A stretch of 64,000 nucleotides of DNA from Flagellimonas beolgyonensis (GCF_003992615.1 NZ_RZMY01000002.1:46937-110936); one strand, 5' to 3'; numbered from the stretch's first letter, positions 27,425 through 37,322 are shown. Translations and numbers: made by a program. The notes: generated from the sequence alone by a model not told the origin.

Positions 27425-28672
27425 TCAGAATTTTAAAATTTCTTTGTACAATAGTTCAAATGCCTTGTTCACAGACTTCTTCACGACCCTTTCCCTGTGG
27501 TTTCCCATGTTGAATTTTAGGGCAATTGTGTCCTTCGGACTACTTATGGCAATGAACACGGTTCCCACATCGGCATCGGAGTCGCCTTTTGTGGGACCTG
27601 CATTACCGGTTGTGGCAATGGCTACATCCGCTCCAAGCACCTTTCGTGCATTTTTGGCCATGGCCATGGCCACTTCCTCACTGACAACGGAATGGGCGTC
27701 TATCAATTCTTGTGGCACGCCCAATACCTTTACCTTCACGGCTGTTGCGTAGCACACCACGCTTCCCTTAAAATAGTTGGATGCTCCTGGAACTGCCGTA
27801 ATCTGTTCCGCAATGCGGCCACCAGTAAAACTTTCAGCAGTTGCCAAGGTCAGTTTCCTTTCTACCAATAATTTTCCTATTTGGGCTTCAATGGGACCTT
27901 CTTCCTCTTCCCCTACAATAATATCACCAATGATCGGGTACAATTTTTTCACCTCAGCATCTATTGCCGATAGCAAAGCTTCCTTTTCGCTTCCTTTGGC
28001 CGATAGCCGAAGTCTCACCCTTCCCAAGTTGGGCAAATAGGCCAATTTAATCGGAGCCTGCAAGTTGTTCTCCCAGTCCTCGATTTTTTCAGCAATGGCA
28101 CTTTCACCCATACCATAGGTCAAAATGGTCCTATGAACAATGTGTGGTCGATCGTAGGTCTTGATGATATTGGGCAACACCGAGGTGGTGATAAGGTTTT
28201 TCATTTCATAAGGTACCCCTGGCAAGAAAAAATAGGAAACATCACCTTTTTTCATCAGTAGACCTGGTGCAGTGCCGTACGCATTGTGCAAAACCGTTGC
28301 CCTTTTGGGCACCATGGCCTGCTGCCTGTTCAAATCGGAAATAGGACTGTTGATGTATTTTTTGAAAAGCTCTTCAATATGTACCAAGACCGCTTCATCC
28401 CTGACCAGTTCATCTTTGAAGAAATTGCAAAGTGTGGGTTTGGTCACATCATCCTTTGTGGGGCCCAGGCCACCCGTTACAATAACCACGGAGGAACGGT
28501 TGCCCGCCTCTTCCAATGCTTGATAAATATGCTCGGCGGTATCCTGAACGGAAGTGATCTGATACACCGAAACTCCTATTTTATTGAGTTCTTTGGCAAT
28601 AAATGCGGAATTGGAATCCACAATTTGGCCAATGAGAATTTCATCCCCAATGGTGATGATTTCAGCTTGCAT
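27425..28672 (-). CDS. cinA: CinA-family nicotinamide-nucleotide amidase
   Basis: A 415-residue two-domain protein. The N-terminal half is a MoCF/COG1058 domain ([35 protein letters not shown]), linked to ADP-ribose pyrophosphatase activity. The C-terminal half is a PncC amidase domain ([20 protein letters not shown]). It recycles NMN in the pyridine nucleotide cycle. It is last in a probable operon with the exonuclease, FAH hydrolase and Hpt genes (1-bp gap to Hpt). Confidence 0.95.
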   Translation of the reverse strand: MQAEIITIGDEILIGQIVDSNSAFIAKELNKIGVSVYQITSVQDTAEHIYQALEEAGNRSSVVIVTGGLGPTKDDVTKPTLCNFFKDELVRDEAVLVHIEELFKKYINSPISDLNRQQAMVPKRATVLHNAYGTAPGLLMKKGDVSYFFLPGVPYEMKNLITTSVLPNIIKTYDRPHIVHRTILTYGMGESAIAEKIEDWENNLQAPIKLAYLPNLGRVRLRLSAKGSEKEALLSAIDAEVKKLYPIIGDIIVGEEEEGPIEAQIGKLLVERKLTLATAESFTGGRIAEQITAVPGASNYFKGSVVCYATAVKVKVLGVPQELIDAHSVVSEEVAMAMAKNARKVLGADVAIATTGNAGPTKGDSDADVGTVFIAISSPKDTIALKFNMGNHRERVVKKSVNKAFELLYKEILKF

Positions 28673-28673
28673 G

Positions 28674-29012
28674 CTATAGATCGAAGTCCTTTTTCAATTC
28701 TGATACCACTTGTAGCACATCTTTTTTCAAGAGCGGGAATTTTTGCTCTATTTCTGCCATACTGGCTGCATTCTTGCCCATGGTTTCAATTTCCAGGGCA
28801 CAGGCACGAGTTTGCTCCATTCCCAAAATATCCACATTGGGTTTTATCTTATGGGCCAGTTTATATACATTTTCATAATCCCTTGCTCCAATGGCCTTTT
28901 CCAATCCTTCCAGATCTTCGGGGACTTCTTCCAAAAAAACGGAAATTACGGAGACGATGAAATCTTCGTCTCCTTCCGCCATTTCGTTGATTTTATCGAG
29001 GTTGTAAATCAT
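28674..29012 (-). CDS. Stand-alone Hpt (histidine phosphotransfer) protein
   Basis: A 112-residue helical protein with the Hpt motif [14 protein letters not shown]; His54 is the expected phosphoryl acceptor. It would pass phosphate between a hybrid histidine kinase and a response regulator, but no kinase or regulator gene lies nearby. The start overlaps the FAH stop by one base and it ends one base before cinA, so it is embedded in a metabolic operon. Confidence 0.87.
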   Translation of the reverse strand: MIYNLDKINEMAEGDEDFIVSVISVFLEEVPEDLEGLEKAIGARDYENVYKLAHKIKPNVDILGMEQTRACALEIETMGKNAASMAEIEQKFPLLKKDVLQVVSELKKDFDL

Positions 29013-29623
29013 TATCTTACATTAATTTCAAATAGCTTCTCTCCTTCCAAAGTCCCGACAAGGTAGTCATTTGGACTTACTTTACCAACACCGGCAGGGG
29101 TTCCCGTGAACAGGATGTCGCCCTTCTTCAGCATGAAATAGGTAGATACGTGGGCAATGAGCTCATCTATCTTCCAGAGCATCAAAGCCGTATTTCCTTT
29201 CTGCACGGTTTCCCCATTTTTAATCAGGGAAAAATGCAAATTATCCACATCGCCCAATTTTTCCTTGGACACCCAGTTTCCGATGACCGCTGCTCCGTCA
29301 AAACCTTTGGCCTTCTCCCACGGGAGCCCTTTGGCCTTTAACTTGGATTGCAGGTCCCTGGCCGTAAAATCGATGCCCAATCCGATTTCATCGTAATATT
29401 TATGGGCAAATTCTGGAGCAATGTGCTTACCGACCTTTTTGATCTTCACCAGCACTTCGACTTCGTAATGCACATCATTACTGAATTCCGGGATATAAAA
29501 ATCCTGTTCCTTGGGCAGTACTGCAGAATCCGGCTTAATGAAAACCACCGGTTCCTCGGGCCGTTCATTGTTGAGCTCGTCTATATGATCCACATAGTTC
29601 CGACCTATACAAATCAGTTTCAT
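29012..29623 (-). CDS. Fumarylacetoacetate hydrolase (FAH) family protein
   Basis: A 203-residue short FAH-family member. The metal-binding acidic residues are in VHYEVEVLVKI and the IGLGIDFTARDLQ stretch; GDILFTGTPAGVG is the family signature. Short members act as acylpyruvases or oxaloacetate decarboxylases; the substrate is not decided here. It overlaps Hpt by one base and lies 28 bp after the exonuclease. Confidence 0.9.
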   Translation of the reverse strand: MKLICIGRNYVDHIDELNNERPEEPVVFIKPDSAVLPKEQDFYIPEFSNDVHYEVEVLVKIKKVGKHIAPEFAHKYYDEIGLGIDFTARDLQSKLKAKGLPWEKAKGFDGAAVIGNWVSKEKLGDVDNLHFSLIKNGETVQKGNTALMLWKIDELIAHVSTYFMLKKGDILFTGTPAGVGKVSPNDYLVGTLEGEKLFEINVR

Positions 29624-29651
29624 ACACTTCTATTGGGGGTTATTTTTCTTT

Positions 29652-30425
29652 TTACAACTTGCTGTTGAGTTTGCTCAATTTGATTTGGGTAAGCACTTTT
29701 TTGGTGTACAATGGAAAATCCGCATTCAAGATCCAACCGAAATAGCCCGGCTCTTGTTCCAACACTTCATCCACGGCCCTTCCCTTATGTTTGCCAAAGG
29801 TAAAAATGGCCTGTTCATTTTCATCCAAGGCAATGAAACCTGCAAAATCCAATGACTGTTTGCGTGTAGTGAACTCGGAAAGCTTTTTGACATTATTCTC
29901 CAGCTCGGGATAACGTTCCAATTGGGCCAACAATACCTCATAAGTGGCCATGGTATCTGCCTCGGCACTGTGGGCATCTTCCAGATTCTTGTCGCAATAA
30001 AATTTGTAGGCCGCCTCCAATGTTCGCTTTTCCATTTTGTGGAAAATGGTCTGCACGTCCACCGAAACCATATTCTTCATATCAAAATCGATTTCGGCCC
30101 TTAGCATTTCCTCGACCAACAGCGGAATATCGAAGCGGTCTGAGTTGAATCCAGCCAAATCGCTGTCGCGTATCATTTTATAAATTTCCTTGGACAGTTG
30201 TTTGAAAGTGGGTTCGTTGGCCACCTTTTCGTTGGAAATGCCATGAATTGCCTCGGATTCTGGCGGAATAGGCATTTCTGGGTTTACCAGCCATGTTCTA
30301 CTCTCCTTGTTTCCGTTTGGATAGACCTTGAGTATCGAAATTTCGACAATCCGGTCCTTGGCCACATTGGTACCTGTGGTTTCCAGGTCGAAAAAGCAGA
30401 TGGGTTTGGTCAATTGTAATTGCAT
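29652..30425 (-). CDS. DnaQ-like 3'-5' exonuclease
   Basis: A 257-residue exonuclease of the DEDDh type. ExoI is CFFDLETTGTNV (Asp and Glu), ExoII lies in AGFNSDRFDIPLL, and ExoIII has the His-Asp pair in DAHSAEADTMATYE. The C-terminal part (FGKHKGRAVDEVLEQEPGYF) is a small domain often fused to such enzymes in Bacteroidota. It is a proofreading-like or DNA-repair nuclease of unknown specificity, and first gene of the probable FAH-Hpt-cinA operon. Confidence 0.92.
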   Translation of the reverse strand: MQLQLTKPICFFDLETTGTNVAKDRIVEISILKVYPNGNKESRTWLVNPEMPIPPESEAIHGISNEKVANEPTFKQLSKEIYKMIRDSDLAGFNSDRFDIPLLVEEMLRAEIDFDMKNMVSVDVQTIFHKMEKRTLEAAYKFYCDKNLEDAHSAEADTMATYEVLLAQLERYPELENNVKKLSEFTTRKQSLDFAGFIALDENEQAIFTFGKHKGRAVDEVLEQEPGYFGWILNADFPLYTKKVLTQIKLSKLNSKL

Positions 30426-30502
30426 GTGGGGGTTTTAAGTTCAAAAATTAGGGATTGAAGCCCCAATTTAAGCATAGTGAAAAGATTAAGGACTGTTTTT
30501 CC

Positions 30503-31855
30503 CTAAATTTCACGGTTTACGTCCCAGGCTTCCAAATAATCCGCCACGGCTTTTACGAACATGCCTCCCAATGCGCCATTCACCACACGGTGATCATAAC
30601 TGTGCGATAGAAACATTTTGCTACGGATGCCAATAAACTCCCCTTTATCGGTTTCGATTACGGATGGCATTTTTCGAATGGCGCCCAGGGCCAAAATTCC
30701 CACTTGGGGCTGGTTAATGATCGGGGTACCGAACACACTGCCAAAAGTTCCCACATTGGTTACGGTATAGGTGCCTTCCCTTATTTCATCCGGTTTCAAC
30801 TGATTGTTTCGCGCCCTATTGGCCAAATCGTTGACGGTTTTTGCCATGCCCACCAAATTCAATTGATCGGCATTTTTGATTACGGGCACAATCAGGTTCC
30901 CATCCGGTAAGGCAGCGGCCATACCCAAATTGATGTTCTTCTTTTTGATGACCCTATCCCCATCCAATGAAATGTTCATCATGGGGTATTTTTTCAACGC
31001 CATGGCTACTGCTTCCATAAAGATTGGGGTGAAGGTCAATTTTTCACCTTCCCGGGCCTCAAAGGCATTTTTTACCTTGTTCCGCCAGTTCACCACGTTG
31101 GTCACATCTACTTCCACAAAACTCTGCACGTGTGCCGAAGTGGAAACACTTTCGATCATGTGATGGGCGATGAGTTTGCCCATACGGGTCAATGGAATGA
31201 TTTCATTGCCCGCCCCCACTTGCATAGGAGCCGGTTTTGGTTTTTCCGCTTCTTGTTTTTGTACAGGTGCTGCCGGCTGGGTGGGTTTTGCTGCCTCTTG
31301 CACTGGTGCAGCCTTCGCCTGAACACCGCCATTGGAACGACTTTCCAAATAGGCCATGATATCGTTCTTGGTGACCCTGCCTTCTTTACCTGTTCCTACT
31401 ATAGCTTCCAATTCGTCCATGGAAACCCCCTCCTCCTTGGCAATATTTTTCACTAATGGGGAATAGAACCGCTCCGAACTTGAAAAATCCGGGGCAACAG
31501 CTACGGTCTCTTGCACTTGGGTCATCTGCTTTTCCAATTGCTGGACTGGCTCCGCAACAGTTTCCTCAACAGCTTCTGGGGCTTCATCGCCACCCGAAGT
31601 ATCGGCCACATCGCCTTCCACTTGGATCACAGCGACAACTTCACCAACTTTTATGACATCGTCCACATTGAACCGCTTTTCCACCAACACACCTTCCACT
31701 TCACTGGGCACCTCGGAATCAACCTTATCCGTGGCAATTTCAAAGACGGCCTCATCCATTTCAATGGTATCGCCTACTTCTTTCAACCATGCGGTCAAGG
31801 TCGCCTCGGCGACACTTTCTCCCATTTGCGGTAATTTCAATTCAAATTTTGACAT
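30503..31855 (-). CDS. Dihydrolipoamide acyltransferase (E2) of a 2-oxoacid dehydrogenase
   Basis: A 450-residue E2 core. Residues about 1-75 are one lipoyl domain with the lipoylated Lys in EIATDKVDSEVP. A Pro/Ala/Gln-rich linker contains a peripheral-subunit-binding domain (SPLVKNIAKEEGVSMDELE). The C-terminal catalytic domain carries SYDHRVVNGALGG, the active-site DHRxxxG. It could serve branched-chain or 2-oxoglutarate dehydrogenase; the E1 and E3 genes are not adjacent. The ATG at 31855 (MSKFELKLPQMG) fits the family; a longer frame adds five residues. Confidence 0.92.
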   Translation of the reverse strand: MSKFELKLPQMGESVAEATLTAWLKEVGDTIEMDEAVFEIATDKVDSEVPSEVEGVLVEKRFNVDDVIKVGEVVAVIQVEGDVADTSGGDEAPEAVEETVAEPVQQLEKQMTQVQETVAVAPDFSSSERFYSPLVKNIAKEEGVSMDELEAIVGTGKEGRVTKNDIMAYLESRSNGGVQAKAAPVQEAAKPTQPAAPVQKQEAEKPKPAPMQVGAGNEIIPLTRMGKLIAHHMIESVSTSAHVQSFVEVDVTNVVNWRNKVKNAFEAREGEKLTFTPIFMEAVAMALKKYPMMNISLDGDRVIKKKNINLGMAAALPDGNLIVPVIKNADQLNLVGMAKTVNDLANRARNNQLKPDEIREGTYTVTNVGTFGSVFGTPIINQPQVGILALGAIRKMPSVIETDKGEFIGIRSKMFLSHSYDHRVVNGALGGMFVKAVADYLEAWDVNREI

Positions 31856-31892
31856 ATTCGTATTTATCAAAGTGATTTGGACTTACATTTTG

Positions 31893-31900
31893 CAAAAATA
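31893..31900 (-). promoter_or_regulatory. -7 box (TATTTTTG) of the E2 gene
   Basis: TAnnTTTG match giving a leader of about 33 nt before the ATG at 31855. Confidence 0.55.
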
Positions 31901-31947
31901 CTAAACAAATTCACTTATTATTGATTTATGTTTATTTTTTGATGGTC

Positions 31948-32568
31948 TTAATTTGCCTTCATGGAGCTTTCGAACGGCACACGGTTTAAAATGCTCCTGC
32001 CCAAGGTAACCTCATCCGCGTATTCCAGCTCATCACCCACCGAAATACCTCGGGCAATGGTGGATGTGGTCACTTCCAATCCTTCCAATTGCCTGTAAAT
32101 ATAAAAATTGGTGGTGTCGCCTTCCATAGTGGAACTCAGGGCAAAAATAAGTTCCTTTACCCCTCCTTCACGAACTTTGTTGATTAAGGAAACAATGTTC
32201 AAATCCTGTGGACCCACGCCTTCCATGGGCGATATTTTACCGCCCAACACATGGTAAAGTCCATTGTATTGGGACGTGTTCTCAATGGCCATTACATCGC
32301 GGATATCCTCCACCACACAGACCAAAGTTTCGTCCCGTTTGGGGTTGGCACAAATTTCACAAAGCTCCGTATCGGAAATATTATGGCATTTTTTACAGAA
32401 ATTGACCTCGGACTTCAGTTTCATCAAGGCATTGGTCAAATGTTCTGTGCGTTCCTCTGGCTGTTTGAGCAGGTGCAATACCAAGCGCAAAGCGGTGCGT
32501 TTTCCGATTCCCGGCAACTGCGACATTTCGTAAACTGCATTTTCCAATAATTTGGATGAAAATTCCAT
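31948..32568 (-). CDS. recR: Recombination mediator RecR
   Basis: A 206-residue RecFOR-pathway protein that helps load RecA at gaps. The helix-hairpin-helix ([17 protein letters not shown]), the zinc finger ([16 protein letters not shown]) and the Toprim domain ([14 protein letters not shown]) appear in order. It is transcribed divergently from the symporter gene, with 76 bp between starts. Confidence 0.97.
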   Translation of the reverse strand: MEFSSKLLENAVYEMSQLPGIGKRTALRLVLHLLKQPEERTEHLTNALMKLKSEVNFCKKCHNISDTELCEICANPKRDETLVCVVEDIRDVMAIENTSQYNGLYHVLGGKISPMEGVGPQDLNIVSLINKVREGGVKELIFALSSTMEGDTTNFYIYRQLEGLEVTTSTIARGISVGDELEYADEVTLGRSILNRVPFESSMKAN

Positions 32569-32644
32569 AGTCTCGATTCTCCCACAAAATTACGATTTTA
32601 GTGTTACCAATTTACTTTCGTACTTTGCATTTCAAATTGCCTAT

Positions 32645-34126
32645 ATGTCCGCATCACAAATCCTATTGCTGATAGGCGCCTATTTCTTGGTGCTCATCCT
32701 TATATCCTACTTTACCGGAAAAAATGACTCGAACGCAGATTTTTTTAAAGCGGGCAAGCAATCCCCTTGGTATGTGGTCGCATTTGGCATGGTGGGGGCT
32801 TCCCTTTCCGGGGTCACTTTTATTTCGGTACCGGGTTGGGTCGGGGATAGCCAGTTCACTTATTTGCAGGTCGTAATAGGTTATTTGTTCGGCTATTTTG
32901 TGGTGGCCTTTGTGCTGTTGCCACTGTATTATCGGTTGAACCTGACCTCTATTTACGAATACCTTTTGGAGCGATTTGGTTCGGTAAGCCACAAGACCGG
33001 AGCTTTTTTCTTTTTTGTTTCGCGGGTGTTGGGAGCCGCATTTCGATTGTATTTGGTCGCCATTGTATTGCAACAGTTTGTTTTTGATGATCTTGGCGTG
33101 CGGTTCGAATTTACCGTGGTGATCTCCATATTGTTGATTTGGATCTACACCAATAGAGGCGGTATCAAAACCATTGTGTGGACCGACACCCTGCAGACCC
33201 TGTTCATGATAGTGGCCGTAATTCTTTCCATTGTATTGATCAACCAAGAACTGGGTTGGAGCTTTAGTGAATTTTTGGCTTCCGAAGAACTGAAAAACTA
33301 CAATGATTTTTTGGTCACCGACAGTATACTGGACCGGAGTTTTTTCATCAAATCGTTTGTGGGTGGCATGTTTGTTACCATATGTATGACGGGATTGGAT
33401 CAGGACATGATGCAAAAAAACCTTACCTGTAAATCGTTGAAGGATGCCCAAAAAAATATGGTTTCGTTCAGTTTTGTACTCGTCGGGGTCACCTTCCTAT
33501 TTATGTTACTGGGCGCGTTGTTGTTCATCTATGCTAAACGCAACGGAATCGGAATCCCATTGATGGACGGCACACCAAAAACGGATCTTCTATTTCCCGA
33601 AGTGGCGTTGAATGGGGGTCTGGGACTTGCTTTGTCCATTACCTTTATGCTAGGGCTCATTGCAGCTGCGTACAGTAGCGCGGATAGTGCCCTAACTTCG
33701 CTGACCACCTCTTTCTGTGTGGATTTTTTGAATGTGGAAAAAAAGGCCGAAAAAGACCAAAAGAAAATACGGAAACAGACCCACATTGGAATGAGCTTGA
33801 TGTTGATCGTGGTCATCATTGCCTTTAAATATATTTTGAGCAGCAACGTGATCGATAGCCTTTTAACCGTTGCCGGTTATACGTATGGGCCTTTATTGGG
33901 CCTTTTTGCCTTTGGCATTTTCACCAAACACCGAATAAAGGATCATTTTGTTTGGTTAGTTGCTGTATTATCGGTGACGATCATCGTTTTGGTTGCCAAC
34001 ATCCCAGAAAGTTATTTGGGTGGTTACCAGATGGGGTACGAACTTTTACCGTTGAACGGCCTCTTGACATTCTTTGGGCTTTGGCTGATCCGAAAAAAAG
34101 AATCGGCACCTAGTATTGATCGGTAG
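32645..34126 (+). CDS. Sodium:solute symporter (SSS family)
   Basis: A 493-residue inner-membrane Na+-coupled transporter with about 13 hydrophobic segments. The SSS pattern is visible in [34 protein letters not shown] and [13 protein letters not shown]. The substrate cannot be predicted. The ATG at 32645 ([13 protein letters not shown]) is used because it begins directly before the first membrane segment; the longer frame from 32552 overlaps recR. A TACTTTG box near 32618 could be its promoter. Confidence 0.93.
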   Translation: MSASQILLLIGAYFLVLILISYFTGKNDSNADFFKAGKQSPWYVVAFGMVGASLSGVTFISVPGWVGDSQFTYLQVVIGYLFGYFVVAFVLLPLYYRLNLTSIYEYLLERFGSVSHKTGAFFFFVSRVLGAAFRLYLVAIVLQQFVFDDLGVRFEFTVVISILLIWIYTNRGGIKTIVWTDTLQTLFMIVAVILSIVLINQELGWSFSEFLASEELKNYNDFLVTDSILDRSFFIKSFVGGMFVTICMTGLDQDMMQKNLTCKSLKDAQKNMVSFSFVLVGVTFLFMLLGALLFIYAKRNGIGIPLMDGTPKTDLLFPEVALNGGLGLALSITFMLGLIAAAYSSADSALTSLTTSFCVDFLNVEKKAEKDQKKIRKQTHIGMSLMLIVVIIAFKYILSSNVIDSLLTVAGYTYGPLLGLFAFGIFTKHRIKDHFVWLVAVLSVTIIVLVANIPESYLGGYQMGYELLPLNGLLTFFGLWLIRKKESAPSIDR

Positions 34127-34469
34127 CCAACAAAACCAAGGTACAGGCCACCTCCACCTCAACACCAGCATTTCTAAGGATTTCGTAGAACTCTGGGTTC
34201 TCGGTACCTGGGTTAAAAATGACCCTTCGCGGTTTTAAATCCAGTATTTTTTGATAATATTCTTTTTGGTGGGATGGATTTAAATACAAGGTAATGGTAT
34301 CAATATTTTGAAAATCAACAAAGTTGTCTTTAATTTGTATTCCTGATACAGTTCCCCCGCGTATCCCAAAAGCAGTCGTTTCAATGTTTTGATCGACCAA
34401 CCTGCGTATAGCTAGGTTACTGTATCTTCCCGGGTTCAATGATGCCCCCAAAACTAGAGTTTTTGACAT
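34110..34469 (-). CDS. CoA-binding (Rossmann) protein
   Basis: A 119-residue protein with a succinyl-CoA-synthetase-type CoA-binding fold: [17 protein letters not shown] at the start, [29 protein letters not shown] later. Family members are small cytoplasmic CoA-binding proteins of unknown role. Its 3' end overlaps the convergent symporter gene by 17 bp. Confidence 0.9.
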   Translation of the reverse strand: MSKTLVLGASLNPGRYSNLAIRRLVDQNIETTAFGIRGGTVSGIQIKDNFVDFQNIDTITLYLNPSHQKEYYQKILDLKPRRVIFNPGTENPEFYEILRNAGVEVEVACTLVLLATDQY

Positions 34470-34503
34470 TTGTTAAATTTAATGTTAAACCTACACATAG
34501 ACT

Positions 34504-34528
34504 GTAACTATTACATTAATTTTCCGTC
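34504..34528 (+). promoter_or_regulatory. Candidate ECF-sigma promoter of a small RNA (GTAAC-N16-CGTC)
   Basis: TGTAAC at 34503-34508 and CGTC at 34525-34528. Same elements as the sites on both sides of the ECF sigma gene at 48 kb, with a spacer one base shorter than those. No ORF follows, but an orphan terminator does. Confidence 0.5.
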
Positions 34529-34534
34529 TATGTT

Positions 34535-34648
34535 TTAGATAAATGACTTTCATTGGTAAGACTGTATTTTTTTATAGTTAATGGTTAGTGTTTAGTATAG
34601 CTTATCAATGTATCAACCCCGGCCCCATGTGCCGGGGTTTCTTCTTTT
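34535..34648 (+). ncRNA. Candidate small RNA, about 115 nt
   Basis: Bounded upstream by an ECF-type promoter site whose CGTC ends at 34528 and downstream by a strong Rho-independent terminator. The transcript would be about 115 nt and AT-rich before the GC-rich terminator hairpin. The only ORF inside is 12 codons (34543-34581), without a convincing initiation context. No RNA family is recognised. If sigma-dependent it would parallel the sigma-E sRNAs of enterobacteria; this is inference. Confidence 0.4.
34615..34648 (+). terminator. Orphan Rho-independent terminator
   Basis: CCCCGGC and GCCGGGG form a stem around a CCCATGT loop and are followed by TTTCTTCTTTT. No plus-strand gene ends before it: the symporter stops about 490 bp earlier and a minus-strand gene lies between. 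Confidence 0.88.
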
Positions 34649-34734
34649 ACACACCAATGTGTTGGTCCTTAATGCGTTGCTTCCCTTACACCGTGCCAAT
34701 TTCTGTAAAAGAATGTTAAAAAAAATAATTCGAT

Positions 34735-34759
34735 GTAACATTCCCCGATTTGTGGCGTC
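34735..34759 (+). promoter_or_regulatory. Candidate ECF-sigma promoter of the outer-membrane receptor gene
   Basis: TGTAACA (34734-34740) and CGTC (34756-34759), followed by TTAGG; the DUF6249 site has ATAGG at the same place. The start codon is 53 bp downstream. Confidence 0.5.
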
Positions 34760-34811
34760 TTAGGTATATCATCAATCAATCGACAATCATCAATCAAAAA
34801 ACGAACAACTC

Positions 34812-37262
34812 ATGAAACATGTGTCATTACTTTTTGCATTCCTACTATGCAGTTTATTTCCCAATTTTTCCAACGCCAACAATTCTGATACAGCCCTTGG
34901 TTCCATTGAAGGAACGGTGATCGACAATGCCATGCACCAACCAGTTGCCTATGCGGCCATTGTCATCAAATCGGAAGACGGTAGTGAAACCATTACCGGG
35001 GGAATCACCACAGAAGACGGTAAATTTGAAATCAAAAAACTGGAAGATGGGACCTACATCTTCGAGGTACAATTTATTGGGTATAAAACCTATTCCCAAA
35101 AATTGGTCATTGATAAAAACAAAAGGAACATCAATATCGGTACGGTCACTTTGATGGAAGAGACCCAAAACCTAGCGGAGGTTGAGGTTGTGGCCGAACG
35201 TACCACCATTGAGCAGCGTGTGGACAGAAAGGTTATCAACGTGGGTAAGGACCTGACCACTTCCGGTGCTACCGCTTCCGATATCATGAACAACATTCCA
35301 TCGGTAAATGTGGATGCCCAAACCGGGGATATTACCTTAAGGGGGAATTCCAACGTTAGGGTCATGGTAGATGGCAAATTGTCCAACGTTCCCGTTGCCC
35401 AGCTGTTAAAGCAAATCCCTTCCACATCCATCAAATCCATCGAACTGATCACCAACCCTTCGGCCAAGTACAATCCTGAAGGTATGAGCGGTATCATCAA
35501 TATTGTGTTGCACAAAAACGCTAACATCGGTTTCAACGGAAACGTGAACTTGGGTCTTACCAAAGGTATCGAGGCCAAGTTCAACAGTTCTATCGATATG
35601 AACTACCGCAACGGCAAGTTCAATTTTTATGGCAACTATGGCAACAACATCGGGAAATGGATCAACGATGGAACCATTTTACGTATCGATGAAAACTCAC
35701 GCCAGAACTTTGATTTCTTCAACAACAACAAATCCCATTTGTACAAATTGGGTCTGGATTTTTATTTGAACGATAAGAATACCATTTCGTTCTTTACCAA
35801 CCAGAACATCTATGATGGTAGAGGTGATGGCAAAACGGCTGTGGTCTACAACAACGACCCATCACGTAATGTGACCCAATTGTTCCTGGATATTTCGGAC
35901 AATACCAGCGAACAGTACAATTTTGACTACAAATTGGATTTCAACAAGGAGGGACACAACATTGAACTGGAAGTGGACCATAACCGATTCAACAGTGGCC
36001 AAGATGCCGATTTTAGATCTACAGGAGCTTCCACCTATCCCGATTACATGGATTTTGTGGATACCGAGCGTACCCAGACCATTGCCAACTTGGACTATGT
36101 GAACCCTTTGGACAGCATTTCCAAATTGGAATTGGGATTGGAATCCAGAAACTTTGAAACCCTAGTGGATTATTCCTCCACGGGTCAAACCTTCAACTCC
36201 AACGGGCAACTCGTGGCCACGCCATCCACCAAGTTTGTGTATGCCATGGATATTTATTCGGCCTATGCCACTTTCGGACAGTCTTTCAAAAAATGGTCCT
36301 ACCAAATGGGCGTGCGCATAGAAGATGTTGAAGTAACAGCCGACACCAATGCCGTGAGGGCCTTTACGGACAACTATACGCAATTGTATCCCTCTGCCTT
36401 TGTTACTTACAAACCCAATGAAAAAGATCAGATACAAGTAAGTTATAGCCGCCGTGTGGACCGACCAGGTCTTGGACAGGTAAACCCAATCAGGGAATTT
36501 GCTACGCCATTGATCTCCGCTTTTGGAAATCCAAATTTGGTGCCCCAGTTTACCAGCTCCTACGAGGCCAACTATACCAAACGTCTTAAAAACGGCAGCG
36601 TTACGGCAGGTGTATTTTACCGAAGTATTGCGGACGAGATCAATAGGGCCCTTTATGTGGACCGTCTAGATTTGAACAAGACCATTCTAACTTTTGACAA
36701 CTTCGACAAGACCTCCGCCTACGGTGTGGAAGTATCCGCCAACTACAGACCTGCCAAATGGTGGAACATCAATGGTAGTTTCGATATGTTTACCCAAACC
36801 CAGCGCGGTATTACAGAAACCTTGAACACCACCGACCCCAACCCGTCTGAGGATGATATCGTGACCCAGAACGTAGAAGTGGACAACACCGCATGGAACA
36901 TGCGTATGAACAACAGTTTCACCGTAACCAAAAAATTGACATTGCAAGCGTTCGGGTTTTATCGTGGCAGAAACAAGAGCATCCAATTTGATGCCAAGCC
37001 CATGTACTTTGTGAACCTGGGTGCACGCTATGCTTTTGCTGAAGGAAAAGGAACCTTGAGCTTAAACTATAACGACATATTCAACACCATGCGCTTTGCC
37101 TTTGAAGGGGATTACCCTTATGCCCAGGAAGGTCATTTCAATTGGGAGAGCAACAACTTATACGTAGGTCTTTCCTATCGTTTTGGAAGTGGCAAGAACA
37201 GGGCCAAATCCCGTAAGCGCAGGGACGACAACACCAAGCAAGGTGGTGGCGGCATCTTATAA
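34812..37262 (+). CDS. TonB-dependent-receptor-like outer-membrane beta-barrel protein
   Basis: An 816-residue outer-membrane protein. A signal peptide (1-23, SNANNS) is followed by a carboxypeptidase-regulatory-like domain (about 30-115; GSIEGTVIDNAMHQPVAYAA), a plug domain (about 125-225; NIPSVNVDAQTGDITLRGNS) and a beta-barrel. The last strand (NLYVGLSYRFGSG) is followed by an unusual basic tail, KNRAKSRKRRDD, then a Gly-rich end. It lacks an STN domain and a SusD or DUF4249 partner, so its ligand is unknown. An ECF-type promoter lies just upstream, hinting at envelope-stress control (inference). Confidence 0.9.
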   Translation: MKHVSLLFAFLLCSLFPNFSNANNSDTALGSIEGTVIDNAMHQPVAYAAIVIKSEDGSETITGGITTEDGKFEIKKLEDGTYIFEVQFIGYKTYSQKLVIDKNKRNINIGTVTLMEETQNLAEVEVVAERTTIEQRVDRKVINVGKDLTTSGATASDIMNNIPSVNVDAQTGDITLRGNSNVRVMVDGKLSNVPVAQLLKQIPSTSIKSIELITNPSAKYNPEGMSGIINIVLHKNANIGFNGNVNLGLTKGIEAKFNSSIDMNYRNGKFNFYGNYGNNIGKWINDGTILRIDENSRQNFDFFNNNKSHLYKLGLDFYLNDKNTISFFTNQNIYDGRGDGKTAVVYNNDPSRNVTQLFLDISDNTSEQYNFDYKLDFNKEGHNIELEVDHNRFNSGQDADFRSTGASTYPDYMDFVDTERTQTIANLDYVNPLDSISKLELGLESRNFETLVDYSSTGQTFNSNGQLVATPSTKFVYAMDIYSAYATFGQSFKKWSYQMGVRIEDVEVTADTNAVRAFTDNYTQLYPSAFVTYKPNEKDQIQVSYSRRVDRPGLGQVNPIREFATPLISAFGNPNLVPQFTSSYEANYTKRLKNGSVTAGVFYRSIADEINRALYVDRLDLNKTILTFDNFDKTSAYGVEVSANYRPAKWWNINGSFDMFTQTQRGITETLNTTDPNPSEDDIVTQNVEVDNTAWNMRMNNSFTVTKKLTLQAFGFYRGRNKSIQFDAKPMYFVNLGARYAFAEGKGTLSLNYNDIFNTMRFAFEGDYPYAQEGHFNWESNNLYVGLSYRFGSGKNRAKSRKRRDDNTKQGGGGIL

Positions 37263-37322
37263 AAGCAGTTTGAAGGCCCTAGTCAGAGTGTTGGTTGGTT
37301 AGTCTTTCCAGGGCCTCAATAA

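Larger units (their letters stand above)
34470..34811 (+). other. Gene-free 342-bp gap with two ECF-type promoters and an orphan terminator
   Basis: No credible ORF is present. In order it holds a TGTAAC/CGTC promoter-like site (34504-34528), an AT-rich stretch ending in a strong terminator (34615-34648), and a second TGTAAC/CGTC site (34735-34759) in front of the outer-membrane receptor gene. An exact 8-bp inverted repeat ACATAGAC/GTCTATGT (34495-34502 and 34526-34533) flanks the first site. Confidence 0.6.

Noticed and set aside
28286..28960. A 224-codon plus-strand ORF over cinA and Hpt
   Set aside because: It runs antisense across two well-supported genes and lacks any domain.
32663..33451. 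A 262-codon minus-strand ORF inside the symporter gene
   Set aside because: The product is His/Gln/Lys-rich without a plausible fold; the plus frame is a clear symporter with membrane segments.
34543..34581. A 12-codon ORF within the candidate small RNA
   Set aside because: Too short to judge and without a convincing initiation context; the RNA reading is simpler.
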